Source: Dolomedes plantarius
Taxonomy: Eukaryota; Arthropoda; Arachnida; Araneae; Dolomedidae
Length of the DNA stretch: 64,000 bases
NCBI GenBank assembly: GCA_907164885.2
Contig: OU015492.1
Location: 201,016,120 to 201,080,119 of the forward strand
Direction of reading: 5' to 3'
Made by a program: the position numbers and the translations under genes. The notes beneath the pieces were generated by a model. The model was given only the letters and a program-made list of their open reading frames with translations, did no database searches and was not told where the DNA came from. How positions within the stretch are numbered: the first letter of the stretch is position 1; each line of letters opens with the position of its first letter. Shown here in pieces: positions 49,801-59,164 of this stretch.

Positions 49801-51331
49801 CTATGCATTCACAGTCTAACACACTATTGTTCTATTGCTTCTTACACGAAAGCTCAGTAGGACGCGCAGCAATCACTTCTGCTAAAAGTCGCTCACACAG
49901 CTGAATAATCTAATCCGTTTGGGATCTAAAGAAACGAGCTATCTCTAATAGCTATAACAGTTCCTTCTGGGAGCAAGTCGACAGGGAGTCGAGAAATCTT
50001 CGCCTATTACAAAGACTTAGAATATTTTTTCAATAAATTCGCTTCGTCTAGAAGCGGTCGACAGGAAGTCGAGAGGCTTTGCCTAACATCAGGACTTATG
50101 AAGCACTCTTAATCATGGCTGCGTGCCGAAGTAGCTACCTTCTAGATGTAGGTCTAGGAGTTATCTGAAATTTTTAATATTTCGCAGCGACGCAATTTTT
50201 TCTCTGGCGCTACGAACACTGGAATTTTAAAAGGGTTTTAATTAGCGCCCTTTAAGTGACATCACTTTCCGGAGATTCGATTGGCGAGCCACTTCCCTCG
50301 TCATCAGATCAGCTGATCGCTTCAGCCGATTAATTTTCTCCGATCATCATCAATCAAGGGGCGGAGCGGAACTGATTTCCTTTCAACTTTGTCTGAAACT
50401 CAGATATGCGGGCGCCTCGCGTACAGGTTGGTATTGTCGGGAGCTCTTTGTCTCACCGCTTCTGTTGTCCGACAGCTTCGCCTCAGGACCCCATTGTTGA
50501 GCCTTCTGCTGGAACGTGAATTAAATAAGGGGTAAATTGGAAGAATCATGGATTCTTCACAAGACGTACGTTTGCCTATTTCTATTCTATGAACAAATAA
50601 TTTCTTTAGTGATTCAAAGGAAAAAAGTTTTTCCCGCGCTGTGAAATATTTATCTGAAAATTTATGACCTTATATTTTTTTCTTACCTTAGCTTCGACAA
50701 AACCTCTTTATTGCAGTAGAGTATTTTGCTGTATTATTTATACTAACTACATAAGGAACTAAATTTTGGTTCTTTTTATGTGCGAAGCATATTTTTAATG
50801 CTAAACATTGAGTAAAATGAAAATTTTAAAGCAAACAGAAATCTTTCGATTTTCCTAAAGATTTTGCCCCCCCCCCCCAAAAAAAATGAAAATTATGAAA
50901 ATTTTTTAGAGACAATTAGTTTCATTTATCCATTAACAGGAATGAGCAATAATTAAAAAGGAAAACTCCAAATTTCTATAGATTTTACAGAAATCCTCCC
51001 TTTTAAAAATATTTAAAAGCTAGCCATTTTTGTTTCAAATATATACAATTTCTCTTCATATATTTGAGCATGTTATATTTATAGCTTATAATCTCGAAAA
51101 CTTAATATATTTTTTGCTTTTATTATTTCAGGCTGCACAAATACGGCAAAGGCTTTGAGCTCGATACTTATGATTCGGTACACGACAACTTACCACCCAT
51201 GATAACTTGGAATGCAGAGGAGATTAAAAAAATCATGCCAGAAATCACTTACAAGGAAGTGATGGAAACTGAAGAAGGAATGAAAACGTGGTTAGAACTG
51301 ATGTACAAATACGGGCTGGTTATTATGAGAG
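37709..51331 (+). CDS. Gamma-butyrobetaine/trimethyllysine dioxygenase family gene, 5' half, frame-broken
   Basis: Members of this family are Fe(II)/2-oxoglutarate hydroxylases that carry out the first (TMLD, mitochondrial) or last (GBBD, cytosolic) step of carnitine synthesis. Four exons join in compatible phases (1, 0, 2, 1 at their 3' ends). The visible part is an Arg-containing N-terminus that could be a mitochondrial presequence, FIW|LRDNCQCEKC with the CxCxxC zinc ligands of GBBD, LDTVTLDINIKPK, WPENDGGEH (fourth zinc ligand), and ITWNAEEIKK...GLVIMRG leading into the catalytic domain. The IKPK and WNAE phrases resemble TMLD while the CxCxxC resembles GBBD, so the exact enzyme is unresolved. 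The HxD...H iron-binding exons are not in the window. Exons 1 and 3 carry net +2 and +1 insertions that break the frame, from pseudogenisation or consensus error. Confidence 0.8.
37810..39670. other. Intron 1, first part: AT-rich, one SINE-like head
   Basis: At about 38827-38985, GCCACCGCGCTGGCCTGG and GTGGGTTCGATCCTACC give weak A-box and good B-box similarity, followed by a TTTTTTTTTTTTTTT run. It is a probable tRNA-headed SINE. The rest is AT-rich without features. Confidence 0.5.
39690..39871. mobile_element. GC-rich insert flanked by a 13-bp direct repeat
   Basis: ACTCCTAAAGTGC occurs exactly at 39677-39689 and 39872-39884, so the 182 bases between look like an insertion with a target duplication of retroposon size. 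The insert is GC-rich and includes the palindrome CTGGGCGGCGCCCAG. A poly-T stretch lies just outside the left repeat. No tRNA-like boxes were seen, and the 104-codon frame across it shows no family features. Confidence 0.5.
40088..40224 (+). CDS. Dioxygenase exon 2
   Basis: The acceptor is CCCCAACAG| and the donor TGG|GTGAGA. The exon encodes SLKIAFDDNLASDFQFIW, the start of the family's N-terminal beta domain. The junction to exon 3 recreates the conserved ...IW|LRDNC. Phase 0 at the 3' end. The frame is intact. Confidence 0.8.
40225..41060. other. Intron 2, first part: AT-rich, nothing recognised
   Basis: No supported feature. Confidence 0.5.
41064..42890. mobile_element. TA-flanked pogo-like DNA transposon with palindromic internal repeats
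   Basis: The inverted ends, GGGTAGGTGGGGGCAAAGGT left and GGGTAGGTAGGGGCAAAGGT right (reverse complement), continue as T(C/T)GCA, with 2 mismatches in 25. TA is present at 41062-41063 and 42891-42892. The phrase GGGCAAAGGTT(C/T)GCA or its relatives recurs at least eight times. It includes head-to-head palindromes at about 41449-41483 and 42652-42686. No intact transposase is visible. TIRs with a TA target suit the Tc1/mariner/pogo superfamily; pogo is my guess from end style only. Confidence 0.75.
43165..43365 (-). mobile_element. tRNA-headed SINE (family 3), minus strand
   Basis: On the - strand it starts GCCTACATTGTATAGTGGTTAGC, matching 28777-28980, and ends with AACAATGTTGGTTCACCCAT. That 3' phrase also occurs in family 1 SINEs (GATGTTGGTTCACCTAT), so two different tRNA heads share a tail. 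The Harbinger element begins just beyond its head. Confidence 0.65.
43569..43622. repeat. Three copies of a 14-mer, direct-inverted-direct
   Basis: AAGACATTACTGAA at 43569-43582, its reverse complement at 43591-43604, and a third direct copy at 43609-43622. Copies 1 and 2 can form a perfect 14-bp stem with an 8-base loop. It is inside the Harbinger element, near its left end. Confidence 0.85.
43665..43841 (+). pseudogene. Truncated MADF-domain protein of the Harbinger element
   Basis: The 58-codon frame from ATG reads VEQFIEEIRISPAIWDMKCD, then EYSDKIRRGEAWRELARKF. This is the first two helices of a MADF (Myb/SANT-like) DNA-binding domain, with the typical hydrophobic/Trp pattern I..I...P.IWD......Y.....R..AW..LA..F. 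In complete relatives the third helix (KWK.LRD.Y) follows; here the frame ends after SDFKKIYF at a TGA within an A/T run, so the domain is cut. In Harbinger elements this protein helps bring the nuclease to the ends and the nucleus. It is too short to appear among longer open frames and easily missed. Confidence 0.8.
45806..45850. other. Perfect 20-bp stem with 5-base loop
   Basis: TTCAGTCGCGTTTTCGCCTG, loop TTACG, then its exact reverse complement. It is CpG-rich in AT-rich surroundings, about 160 bases inside the right end of the Harbinger element. Confidence 0.95.
46020..46835. other. Intron 2, nothing recognised
   Basis: AT-rich with an A-rich run at 46807-46831, just before repeat X copy 3. 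Confidence 0.5.
46837..47137 (+). repeat. Dispersed repeat 'X', copy 3
   Basis: This contains TCTAACGAAACTACC, ATTAACGTAGGATTACTTAT, GCCAAAATTATAACTCGCGA, GTCTGAAATTTTGCTTTACG and CCCTACGTTAA in the order of copies 1 and 2. The variable centre carries a short (TA)n and TATG tracts. The frame at 46890-47135 is repeat sequence. It abuts a reversed SINE with no intervening bases. Confidence 0.8.
47138..47387 (-). mobile_element. tRNA-headed SINE (family 1), minus strand
   Basis: On the - strand: AGAGGTAGCCTAGTGGTACG (A box), GTGCTCAGATCGAATACC (B-box region), GCCGTTAAATACTTTCGTG, GTAGACCAGAAAATCC, then CACCCTTGGGATGCTCGGTC. It aligns throughout with the copy at 27671-27990. It lies about 220 bases before exon 3. 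Confidence 0.8.
47605..47787 (+). CDS. Dioxygenase exon 3 (zinc-binding segment, +1 frameshift)
   Basis: The acceptor is TTGTCTAG| and the donor TG|GTAAGC. It begins LRDNCQCEKC, giving three Cys of the zinc site, then LDTVTLDINIKPK. Near 47696-47705 the reading must shift by one base to continue as DERGKLQIVWPENDGGEHVS, which holds the His ligand. In the original frame a TGA follows. The length is 183 where 3n+2 is needed, so exactly one base is surplus, perhaps in the AAACCCAAG run. Confidence 0.88.
47790..49590. other. Intron 3, first part: AT-rich, nothing recognised
   Basis: The frames at 47999-48550 show no family features. Confidence 0.5.
49598..49651. other. Imperfect 54-base hairpin
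   Basis: TAGACTGTA...ATTCGTCG pairs with CGACGAT...TACAGTCTA around a loop of about 20 bases. It lies at the edge of the GC-richer block that follows. Confidence 0.7.
49690..50560. other. GC-richer block in intron 3, possible solo LTR
   Basis: Contrast in composition with the flanks is clear. GTCGACAGGGAGTCGAGA...CGCC...AGACTTA near 49977-50028 is repeated as GTCGACAGGAAGTCGAGA...TGCC...GGACTTA near 50057-50098. AATAAA lies at about 50032. TGT...ACA ends could be drawn at 49603 and 50474, but no target duplication or primer site supports them. Identity unknown. Confidence 0.3.
50565..51130. other. Intron 3, last part: AT-rich, nothing recognised
   Basis: A C9 run lies at about 50868. A T-rich tract precedes exon 4. 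Confidence 0.5.
51132..51331 (+). CDS. Dioxygenase exon 4
   Basis: The acceptor is TTATTTCAG| and the donor GAG|GTAAGT at an AGA-G junction. It encodes WLHKYGKGFELDTYD, then PPMITWNAEEIKKIMPE, and ends WLELMYKYGLVIMRG at the entry to the double-stranded beta-helix domain. The frame is open throughout (200 bases, phase 2 in, phase 1 out). No following exon (HTD motif region) could be found on the + strand up to 64000. Confidence 0.88.
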
Positions 51332-51446
51332 GTAAGTGCAGGCTCTTGTAACTATTTTTTTTAACAGTTTGATCTTTTAGCAGTATTTTGTTGCTTAACA
51401 TTTCAGCCTGCTCTGTATATATATATATATAATATATATATATATA

Positions 51447-52404
51447 CAGTAACCTCCGCTAATAGTGATCAGTGGTTATAAGAATCAACCATTTATAAGA
51501 ATCAATATCGCAAAAACAAAAACAAATGTATTATTTCCATGTTAAAATTTTCTCTTTAAAGAATCAATCCACCGGTTTTAAGAATCAGCTTACACTCTTC
51601 GCTTTCCTTTCATTTTTCCAGAAAAGCCACTTAAAAGGCACGAAGTTCTTTCCTTATTTTTTTTAAAGAAAAAGTGGTAAGATGGGATGGAATACAGTCG
51701 TAAAATGCATCCCTTTCTTTGTTAGACATAACATAATGGTTTCCGCTTAAACACTTTAGCTAAACACTGCCCTTTTAGCTTGACCCAGGGCTAACCCGTC
51801 CGAGTCCGATTTCACTTTTCTCCACTGACAAACAAAGACAGGGACTCTTTTCTTTCCCACCTCCCACATCCGGATTGCTGCTTCCTGGACCCTGAAACAC
51901 ACAAATCTTCGGCGAAGTGTCCACTATCATTTAGGCAAACGTGACATTAGTAGATTCAGCACGTTATCAAACCCTGAAACGTAAGCTAGAAGGTGAATCT
52001 ACGCCTGAGACTATGGTATTGAAAGAGGTATAAACAGCCTCCTGAAAACTTCATTACGTCAAACTATCATAGAAAATTTTTTCTTGCACCCTTCCTATAG
52101 TTGAAATGTTAAACTGTTAAGCAGGTATGTTGTAACAAATATTGAATTTTTTTTCTTCTCTATTATAATCACGTGTATCTACTTATAGGTCTGGAAATTC
52201 AGTTGTATTTTTAAAATTATAAAGAATAATTTTAATAAAAGATAATTAACGTAAATTAAAGAGTATTTTATGGTAAATTATCTAATATGTATATAGGTGT
52301 TTGTGTGCTTGTCCAAAAACCTAAATTTCGGCTATAAGAATCAACCGCTTATAAGAATCAAAAACAGTAATAACAAACGTGATGCTTATAAGCGGAAATC
52401 ACTG
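51447..52404. mobile_element. TA-flanked MITE with TATAAGAATCA repeats
   Basis: The ends are CAGTAACCTCCGCTAATA left and, reverse-complemented, CAGTGATTTCCGCTTATA right. TA lies at 51445-51446 and 52405-52406, inside short (TA)n runs. The subterminal phrase TATAAGAATCA recurs at both ends in the same orientation. There is no coding capacity in 958 bases. The terminal CAGT and TA target suggest a Tigger/pogo relative. It lies in the intron after exon 4. Confidence 0.75.
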
Positions 52405-52419
52405 TATATATATATATAT

Positions 52420-53108
52420 ATATACAAAAAGAAACAAAAATGCCCTACGGATTCCGGAACACTGCAGTCACACGAGGGGGAATGCCACAAGCGATGGAAT
52501 TATACAGGATATAATATCACTTATCGTAGACATGGCTGGAATGGAAAACACGGAGATACACTCGATGAAAACAGTCCACATGTTAAACTACTTTATTCCC
52601 TGGAATTAAACTTCAAGGCGGTGACATGGAAGGGATGTACAAACAAAACGAACTTGAAACAGACACCGATGACATAGAAGCAAATAAGCCAGCCACCGGA
52701 ATCTTCCACTGGAGCTTAAGAATACAGAGTTTACATTGTAGTGTTGTCGGAAAAAGTCCGCGGGCAGAGGGACGCGAGAGACACTCAAAGAAGTAACGAA
52801 GTAGAGAGAAAAAGCCCCAGCCAAAACCTTGGTGGGTCTTTTAAAATCTTCATGAGGTCGTTGTCACATGACCCTTGCACTTTGCATTGATTGGACGGAG
52901 GCGCCGCAGGCCAGTTCTCTGTGGTGAGTCCCGCGGCCTGTTATATTAAGATTTGCCGCCCATGAGACTGGGGGTTAAGGGGCGATATATTAATTACCTA
53001 CTATTGCTTTTAGGTTACGCTCAGATCCATTGCTCTCAAAACGAAAACGAAATTAGTTTGCTTACGCCCAAGTAATTGTAAAGGAAAATGAAAAGAATTT
53101 GAAAATTA

Positions 53109-53149
<41 letters not shown>

Positions 53150-53265
53150 TTCTATGTCTAACAAAAGTAGTGCATCTGTTAACCTGGTAAGATATCAATT
53201 TTCGTAATAGAAACTAATACGAAATATCTTTGACGTGTTGATACCGCTTCGAAAAATTTAGGAAC
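52420..53265. other. GC-richer unassigned block, then (TA)n(CA)n
   Basis: The part at 52440-53000 is GC-richer, and its frame (52297-52677) shows no family features. At 53108-53145 there is a (TA)n followed by (CA)n microsatellite. Confidence 0.4.
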
Positions 53266-53277
53266 GTTGTTTTAGAT

Positions 53278-53866
53278 CAGGGGTGTCAAACTCAAAGGTA
53301 ACTTGGGCCAAACAAACAAGGTTTAACTATAGGTGGGCCACAAAAAAAACACCAATATTAATAGAAACGTAGGTGTTTGGACCCACCCATATAGATGGCG
53401 CTTTGCGCGCGAGAGAAGAAACTTATCGTCCTAGAGTTTGGCACTCGGACTTTCGACTCTCACCTGATAATGAGCAACTCGCTGCTCTTGAATTTAGTTC
53501 TATTTGTAAATAGTTGTAAATAAATAAGTACATTTGTTAGCTCTCCCACCTTGGATTCTTCATTTAAGCTTGAACTGTTTTACTTGAAAATTACTCGACT
53601 TCTCGAAATCTTTGTGGATTAAGGTGATCTCGACCCGCCTTCAGTAGGTTTTTTACAGTATATTACCTAATTACAGTATATTCAACATAAATATACACAT
53701 TTTGTTTAATAATAGCAAAAAAAGAGTATAATTAAAAAAACACTTAGCGAATTCTTCCTATCTAATTATAATTCTGCATCGGATATTTTATTATATATTT
53801 TTATGTGGCAATAAATTTGCCGGGCCGCAAAAATGTTCGTCGCGGGCCGCGAGTTTGACACCCCTG
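53278..53866. mobile_element. hAT-type element with 8-bp duplication and possible nested LTR
   Basis: TTTTAGAT is duplicated at 53270-53277 and 53867-53874. The ends are the perfect 16-base inverted pair CAGGGGTGTCAAACTC. Subterminal GGGCCACA/GGGCCGC tracts are typical of hAT ends. The centre (about 53369-53655) differs in composition and looks like a solo LTR (TGTTTGGACCC start, TGTAAATAAATA, and a TTTTTTACA end), but no internal target duplication was seen. Confidence 0.88.
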
Positions 53867-55410
53867 TTTTAGATAGTCTGGAGAACTACGTACATTTCGG
53901 ACCTTCATTTCATTTTATTTTAGTTGCTCTCTCTTTTGAAGCTAGGATCGACAAGGCGAGTTATTCTTATTTAAAGTAATTAAATGTTCTTAATTTAAAT
54001 TTGCTACCAGAATCTTGGACACACGTTTCTTGACAGGCACTTCAATATATCATAGAGAGAAATCACTCTTGATCCGGGTCATGAGGTATTTAACCCTTTC
54101 ACCGGCTCAATTCGAAACTCTAATTCACCTATCCTGGCTTCTGAAACTTGTATAGTTCTACCCTTCAAGCGGCCCGATTCCCTGGAAAAAAGTTTGTTTT
54201 CACTGCAAAAATACTTCTTTCCCCCTTTTCGGAAGTATCTTTTGCCTGTCACCGCAACCCTCTACAGTAATAAAATTTAGCACCCCGCTAGTGTCTCCCC
54301 CAAATTTGTTCCCCAACAAGAAAGCGGAATTTTTCTAGGAAACCGTACGTGTGTGTGTGTGTGGCTTATTCCACCCGCTCTAGCCGTAGGCTAGACCAGA
54401 GGAAAAGGGGGAACAGCTTTTGAGGGTCGTGTATAAGAGATTTCCGTTCCTCTGAAACACTCCTCCGTAGCGGTTGATGATAACGTTAAAATGCTATGAA
54501 AATTTGGCAAAAATATTATATTCAATTTCTTCCAAACTTCAGATATTTTCAAAACAAAGCATTCGAAAATATAAATTAAATATTAAATATTTCAGATTTT
54601 AAACCATCTCTTATAGTTTTAATTTAATAAAAAATTCTAGAGAATTCCATTAAATATTTCATCTCACTAGCATAATATTTTTCACACGTTTTCCCATATA
54701 AATTTTATTTCTTCATTGATTTCAGGAACCAAAAATTTAAACTTCTATAATTACCATTTTGTTACACAGAAGATACATTTTAACAGCCGTAAAAATATTT
54801 ACACATTCTGAAACACTGCAAGTGGTTAAAAAATGTTATAAGTGTAAATTTTGTATAATTAAAACATAATAATACACAAATTATTTAAATGTGTCATGTT
54901 ACAATCACATTGTTTTATCCTATGAATTTTATATTTCATTGTTAAACGAATTACACTCACACAAAACGATAAAAGAATATTGCAGTTCACACACAGAATT
55001 ACTTATTGTTTCGTATATGTAATGAAATTTCGGAAAAAAGAATTATTTTAACAAACCAAAATTAGATAATATTAAATTTTAGAATTAAGGTTATAACATA
55101 ATATTCCATTTTTGGCATGATCTCAAGGTTAGTATAAAAAGTGACACACAGTACCAAAATGACTGCTCAAAGGTTATGCTTGAATATATATGGTTTATTT
55201 ACACTACTATATATTTTATATACAATAACACTTCAAAATTCATTAAACTTTCTTCAAATTATTTAATCTTATTCTAAATTTCTTTCAAGTTAATCATTCA
55301 ATGCAATTTTTCTAGATATTCACAAATGTTAACCGCAATAATTATCACAATTAATTTCAACAATAAATATTTGCTAATAGATACACACATCATTGATAAT
55401 CAGTTCCATC

Positions 55411-55660
55411 AGTAATAAAATTCCTCATCATAACTTTGTTACTACCAATTACATTCATCAATAATTTTTACTAATAGTTATACACCTCAATAATAATGTT
55501 TTGTCAGTAATTAAATTCCTCACAATAACTTTGTTACTACCAATTAAAATCACCAGTAACATTTACTTATAGTTACACACATCATATTCAAAATCACCAA
55601 TCATCAATCATATTCAAATTCATCAGTAATTAAATTTCTCAACATAACTTTGTAATTAAT
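55411..55660 (+). repeat. Degenerate tandem repeat (3 units)
   Basis: CAGTAAT(A/T)AAATTCCTCA followed by ATAACTTTGTTACTACCAAT occurs at 55411 and 55506, with a degenerate unit at 55628. AATTATA/CATCA-type filler lies between. Confidence 0.7.
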
Positions 55661-55920
55661 GTTTTAATTGTTTTCAATCTTTCTCTCAAAATCTTAAAAT
55701 TTTAGGAATGCCGAAATTAGAGTTCCAAATGACATTTCCCTATCATTAATATAAAATACTCTGAAACAAACCTTGGCTGACATCGATGACACCACATGTA
55801 TACGCATGAGTTTCAGTCCTCGGACTCATTAACACTCACAGGTATAAGGATAATAATCCGTTGCGTCATAATTGGCAGTCCACGTAGAATATCAGTAAAC
55901 ACAGTCTGGAAGTTACCACT

Positions 55921-56105
55921 CAGTTCCTGATCTTTGTGCAAGGGTGCAGAGTCTCACGGCTGGCATGGGGTTGATCGTTGTCGTCAAGGAAACAGGCTCA
56001 AACTCTTAGCGTCAGTTCCAGATCATTGGGCAAGGGTGCAGAATCTCTCAGCTGGCATGGGGTTGATCCTTGTGGCTGAGGGAATAGGCTCAAATCCGTG
56101 TAATC
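55921..56105 (+). repeat. Two-copy tandem repeat, 92-bp unit
   Basis: CAGTTCC(T/A)GATC(T/A)TTG.GCAAGGGTGCAGA and CTGGCATGGGGTTGATC recur at 55921 and 56013. The frame at 55934-56167 translates this repeat and is not a gene. Confidence 0.85.
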
Positions 56106-56786
56106 TGGTAATCAACTATTTTATCATGCAAGGGTCAACAGCAACATGGTTTCACCCTTGCTTTTAGTTTCGACTCATTTATTCTATATGTTTTCACGAC
56201 AGTATATTTTCTTTTATATTACAAATAAATAATTATATCGCTAAAAATTTGTTAGTTCTTTCTGATGTTACAATTATAGATGCAATGATCTTGTTATAAC
56301 CTTAATACATAATACCATATTTTCAAGTGCTACAATTTTTTACAACAGAAGATCGATAATAGATCGCTATATCATACACAATTGCTTATTTCTTATTATG
56401 TGAAAATGTGATGTAAACAAAGACGTATAGTTATTTTAAATATAGAAATATATGTTAAACATTCTATTCTTTTGTATGGTATTTTTCAAAACAGGAAGCG
56501 GGGCACAAAGCTTCATCACAAATTTTGCATGAATGGATAGAGATATTTTCTTATTCAGAAGAAATGTTTTCTTCCATTATTCTCTCTATTAATTTCAAAC
56601 GGAAGTTCAGATTATTAAGATTCCCTCCATTTTTGTTTTGTAAAGAAGGAATGAATTCCAAACGGAAATATCCAAAAGTTGCCTGACAATTTTTTTATAA
56701 TATTTTTTCTGTTATCATCGTTTTTCTTATATCCCATAATTTTCTGTTATCGTTTTTCTTATTTTGCCATAATTTTAAATAGATCC

Positions 56787-56996
56787 ATCCATTCTGTCCA
56801 CACCACCCATTGTATGGTTGCAATCCAGAACTGGTACGGGTTTTTTATAAGTTTTCCCATGTTTTGTTATATTTTGCATTTCTGTGGAATGGATCGTGCT
56901 TAAAATGGCGACAGATCTTTTATCATGCCACTTCATTATCAAAGTTTTCCCCCGTTGATAAGCAATCAGATCACCCTTTTTCATTTTCTTATTTTT
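56787..56996 (-). pseudogene. piggyBac transposase (DDE_Tnp_1_7) fragment
   Basis: About 70 codons on the - strand read KKMKKGDLIAYQRGKTLIMK, then WHDKRSVAILSTIHSTEM, and later KKPVPVLDCNHTMGGVDRMD. This is the late catalytic region of piggyBac transposases, whose hallmarks are a K(W)KD.R.V..LST.H block and the MGGVD.(M/S)D motif with its catalytic Asp. The N-terminal and middle parts, and the C-terminal RING-like Cys region, are missing or unrecognisable. The frame continues for 45 codons upstream without similarity. It marks the surrounding TTAA-ended element as piggyBac-derived and is inactive. Confidence 0.85.
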
Positions 56997-57529
56997 GATT
57001 GATTTGCAGTGCAATAGCGAATTAATAACAATTTTGGAACAACATCCAAAATTAATTTTTATAATATTTATATTGCAGCCGAAAAATTTTGTTGATGAAT
57101 GAATATTCATGCTTAACTTATGACTTGCCAATTTTCATGGTTTTCATGCAGAAAACCAAATTTTTTGAAATATCAGAATTAAAAATTTAGTATTTTCTCG
57201 CAACACACATATTGGATTTGAGTTCAATTGAATGCACTATTTAGACGCTATTGCACATACGTACATACACAAGTTTATAGTTAAATACACAATTTTACAA
57301 ATCAGTTTTGTTTTAATCATATTCTTTTTGTGTCTATGAAAATACATCTTTTTTTTAACTGCAATTTTAAGATTGTATCGGTCATATCAATGTCCTAGTT
57401 AAATGCTGTAATAAAGAAATTTCGATAATTTGGTTGTTTAGAGAGCTTAGGTCAATTTTTGGTACTCGAAGACTAATTTGACCGGGACTTACTGATTAAT
57501 GTCGATACAGATGAATACAAACATTCATA

Positions 57530-58060
57530 TAGAAAAGGGACTCGAACCTGCAAACTCCAGCACCGTAAGGTTCACCCGGAAAATTATGCTTTCATTAATT
57601 TGCTTCCGACCACTATCAAAAATCAATGAAATTTTAAGGAAACAGCTACGGGGTCCGAAAATCCTCTCGCTGGGAAGTCGGCTACGCAAGAGAGGGATAC
57701 GAAATCAGGAGAAAATTCCTATCTCATGAGGATGATCAAAATTGTGGAGATAACCTCGAATGTGACGCTCTAAACGCCTTACACCTGATAATTTGGGTAG
57801 GTAGTTCAACGTGAGTTAAAAAAAAAGAAAAGAAACACCTAAGAATTTCTCACCAATCCCTCCAACCCATTAATTTACAGATTAAAACAAGATGTTAGAA
57901 GACCGAGATGAAGAACTAAACAATATTTTGTTACACGAGGGTTAATTAGATAGACTGGAACCTAATTTTAAAGCCGATTACGAAAGGCGGGAATCATCCA
58001 TGCCAGAAGTAGGATTCGGGACCGAAAGACAGAGCCCTACCATTCAGCCATTTCCCAGTA
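57530..58060 (-). mobile_element. tRNA-headed SINE remnants (minus strand)
   Basis: At about 57995-58056 the - strand reads AATGGCTGAATGGTAGGGC (A box) and TTCGGTCCCGAATCCTAC (B-box-like), a good tRNA-type head. At about 57538-57590 the - strand has GCAGGTTCGAGTCCC, a strong B box, with a poor A box. These are probably two separate insertions in the large TTAA element; boundaries are not resolved. Confidence 0.5.
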
Positions 58061-58069
58061 TGAAGCACT

Positions 58070-58690
58070 GTACAACATCAAATAACTTTTCAAACTTGTA
58101 TGGAAAGTAATAAAATAATAATTGAAAAGTTTGAAATGTAGCCAAATTGATAAAATAAAATAAAATATGTTTAGACATTATTTTAGTTATTAAAATCGTT
58201 ATTTTAGTTATAAAAATTATTAAAAGACGATTAATTAAATTTAAATATACATAATTTAAATATACAGTACATGAATTAAATCCTGATTTAAATTAGGATT
58301 TAAATCACTTGATTTTTTAAAAAAAATCATTGATTTAAATCAAAATTACTTATGTATATAGTTTTACATTATGTTTCATTCAAATGTAATTTTATTAGCT
58401 ATAATGGCTTTATCTAGATTGTAAAGTAAAAGATAAAGTAGGAGGGAACTTCTATCATTGCAATATCATATTTTATCTATCACTGTGATTAGTAAGAGTT
58501 TTGTTGACATAGGATAAAAAAAAATCATGGTTTCACGTATTTAATATATAATTTATCATATGTAAATACTAATAGTGCAATGAAAACTTTATCATTAATC
58601 GTAATAATAATTTAATCATAATTTAAATTATTGCCTTTGAAATTTTTAACTTGTTAATGTTTAAAAACATAAAAATTCGCGAATCTCCCA
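58070..58690. other. AT-rich part of the large TTAA element
   Basis: Nothing recognised. A C10 run follows at about 58840. Confidence 0.5.
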
Positions 58691-59051
58691 GATTATGATC
58701 CTAGGGAAATTCATAAGCGCCCTGTTCCTGTGGCCTTACAACAGCCAGCTAGATATTCCACACCCTCCATTCTTGACCTTCCTTCTTGGAAACTGATGCA
58801 ATTACCGAACATCTGACTTTTCGGGAAAGTCGATCTGCAACCCCCCCCCCCCGCCCCTCCAACTTACCAACGTCGCTCTATTCAGACCCCCATCCCGTGA
58901 ATGCGTCAGAATCGGATATGTACATGTAGGGGTCTTCATTCCCCAATTTCGGACAATTCGAGGTTGTAAATCAAGCACCTTTTATCGTTCCGAAAACGGG
59001 GGAAAAACTCCGTGCAGTGCTGGAAAAATAACCTGCGCCTGTTCAGGGGTA

Positions 59052-59157
59052 CGTCACTGCCCGAATGAGACGGCTAAGGTCGGACGTAATATTTCGTCAC
59101 TGCCCGGATGAGACAGTCAGGGCTCGACGTAATATTTCGTCACTGCCGTTGAAAGGG
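59052..59157. repeat. Subterminal 43-bp tandem repeats of the TTAA element
   Basis: CGTCACTGCC occurs at 59052, 59095 and 59138, exactly 43 bases apart. The units share CG(A/G)ATGAGAC and CGACGTAATATTT-like phrases. The last copy runs into the terminal CGTTGAAAGGG. They are possible transposase-binding repeats. Confidence 0.8.
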
Positions 59158-59164
59158 TTAATTA

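Larger units (their letters stand above)
54094..59157 (-). mobile_element. Large TTAA-flanked element with piggyBac transposase remnant
   Basis: The ends are CCCTTTCACCGGC left and, reverse-complemented, CCCTTTCAACGGC right, each next to TTAA (54090-54093 and 59158-59161). The only mismatch in these 13 is A for C. A piggyBac-family transposase fragment lies inside on the - strand. At 5064 bases it is longer than typical piggyBac elements, and it contains tandem repeats and SINE-like heads that would account for some of the growth. Alternatively the two ends could belong to separate relatives; pairing is inferred from their match and orientation. Confidence 0.6.

Noticed and set aside
49603..50474. 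TGT...ACA ends proposed as a solo LTR
   Set aside because: Flanks show no 4-6 bp duplication and no primer site or polypurine tract is adjacent.
55934..56167. 77-codon frame with a repeated peptide
   Set aside because: It is the translation of a 92-bp DNA tandem repeat whose unit length is not a multiple of three.
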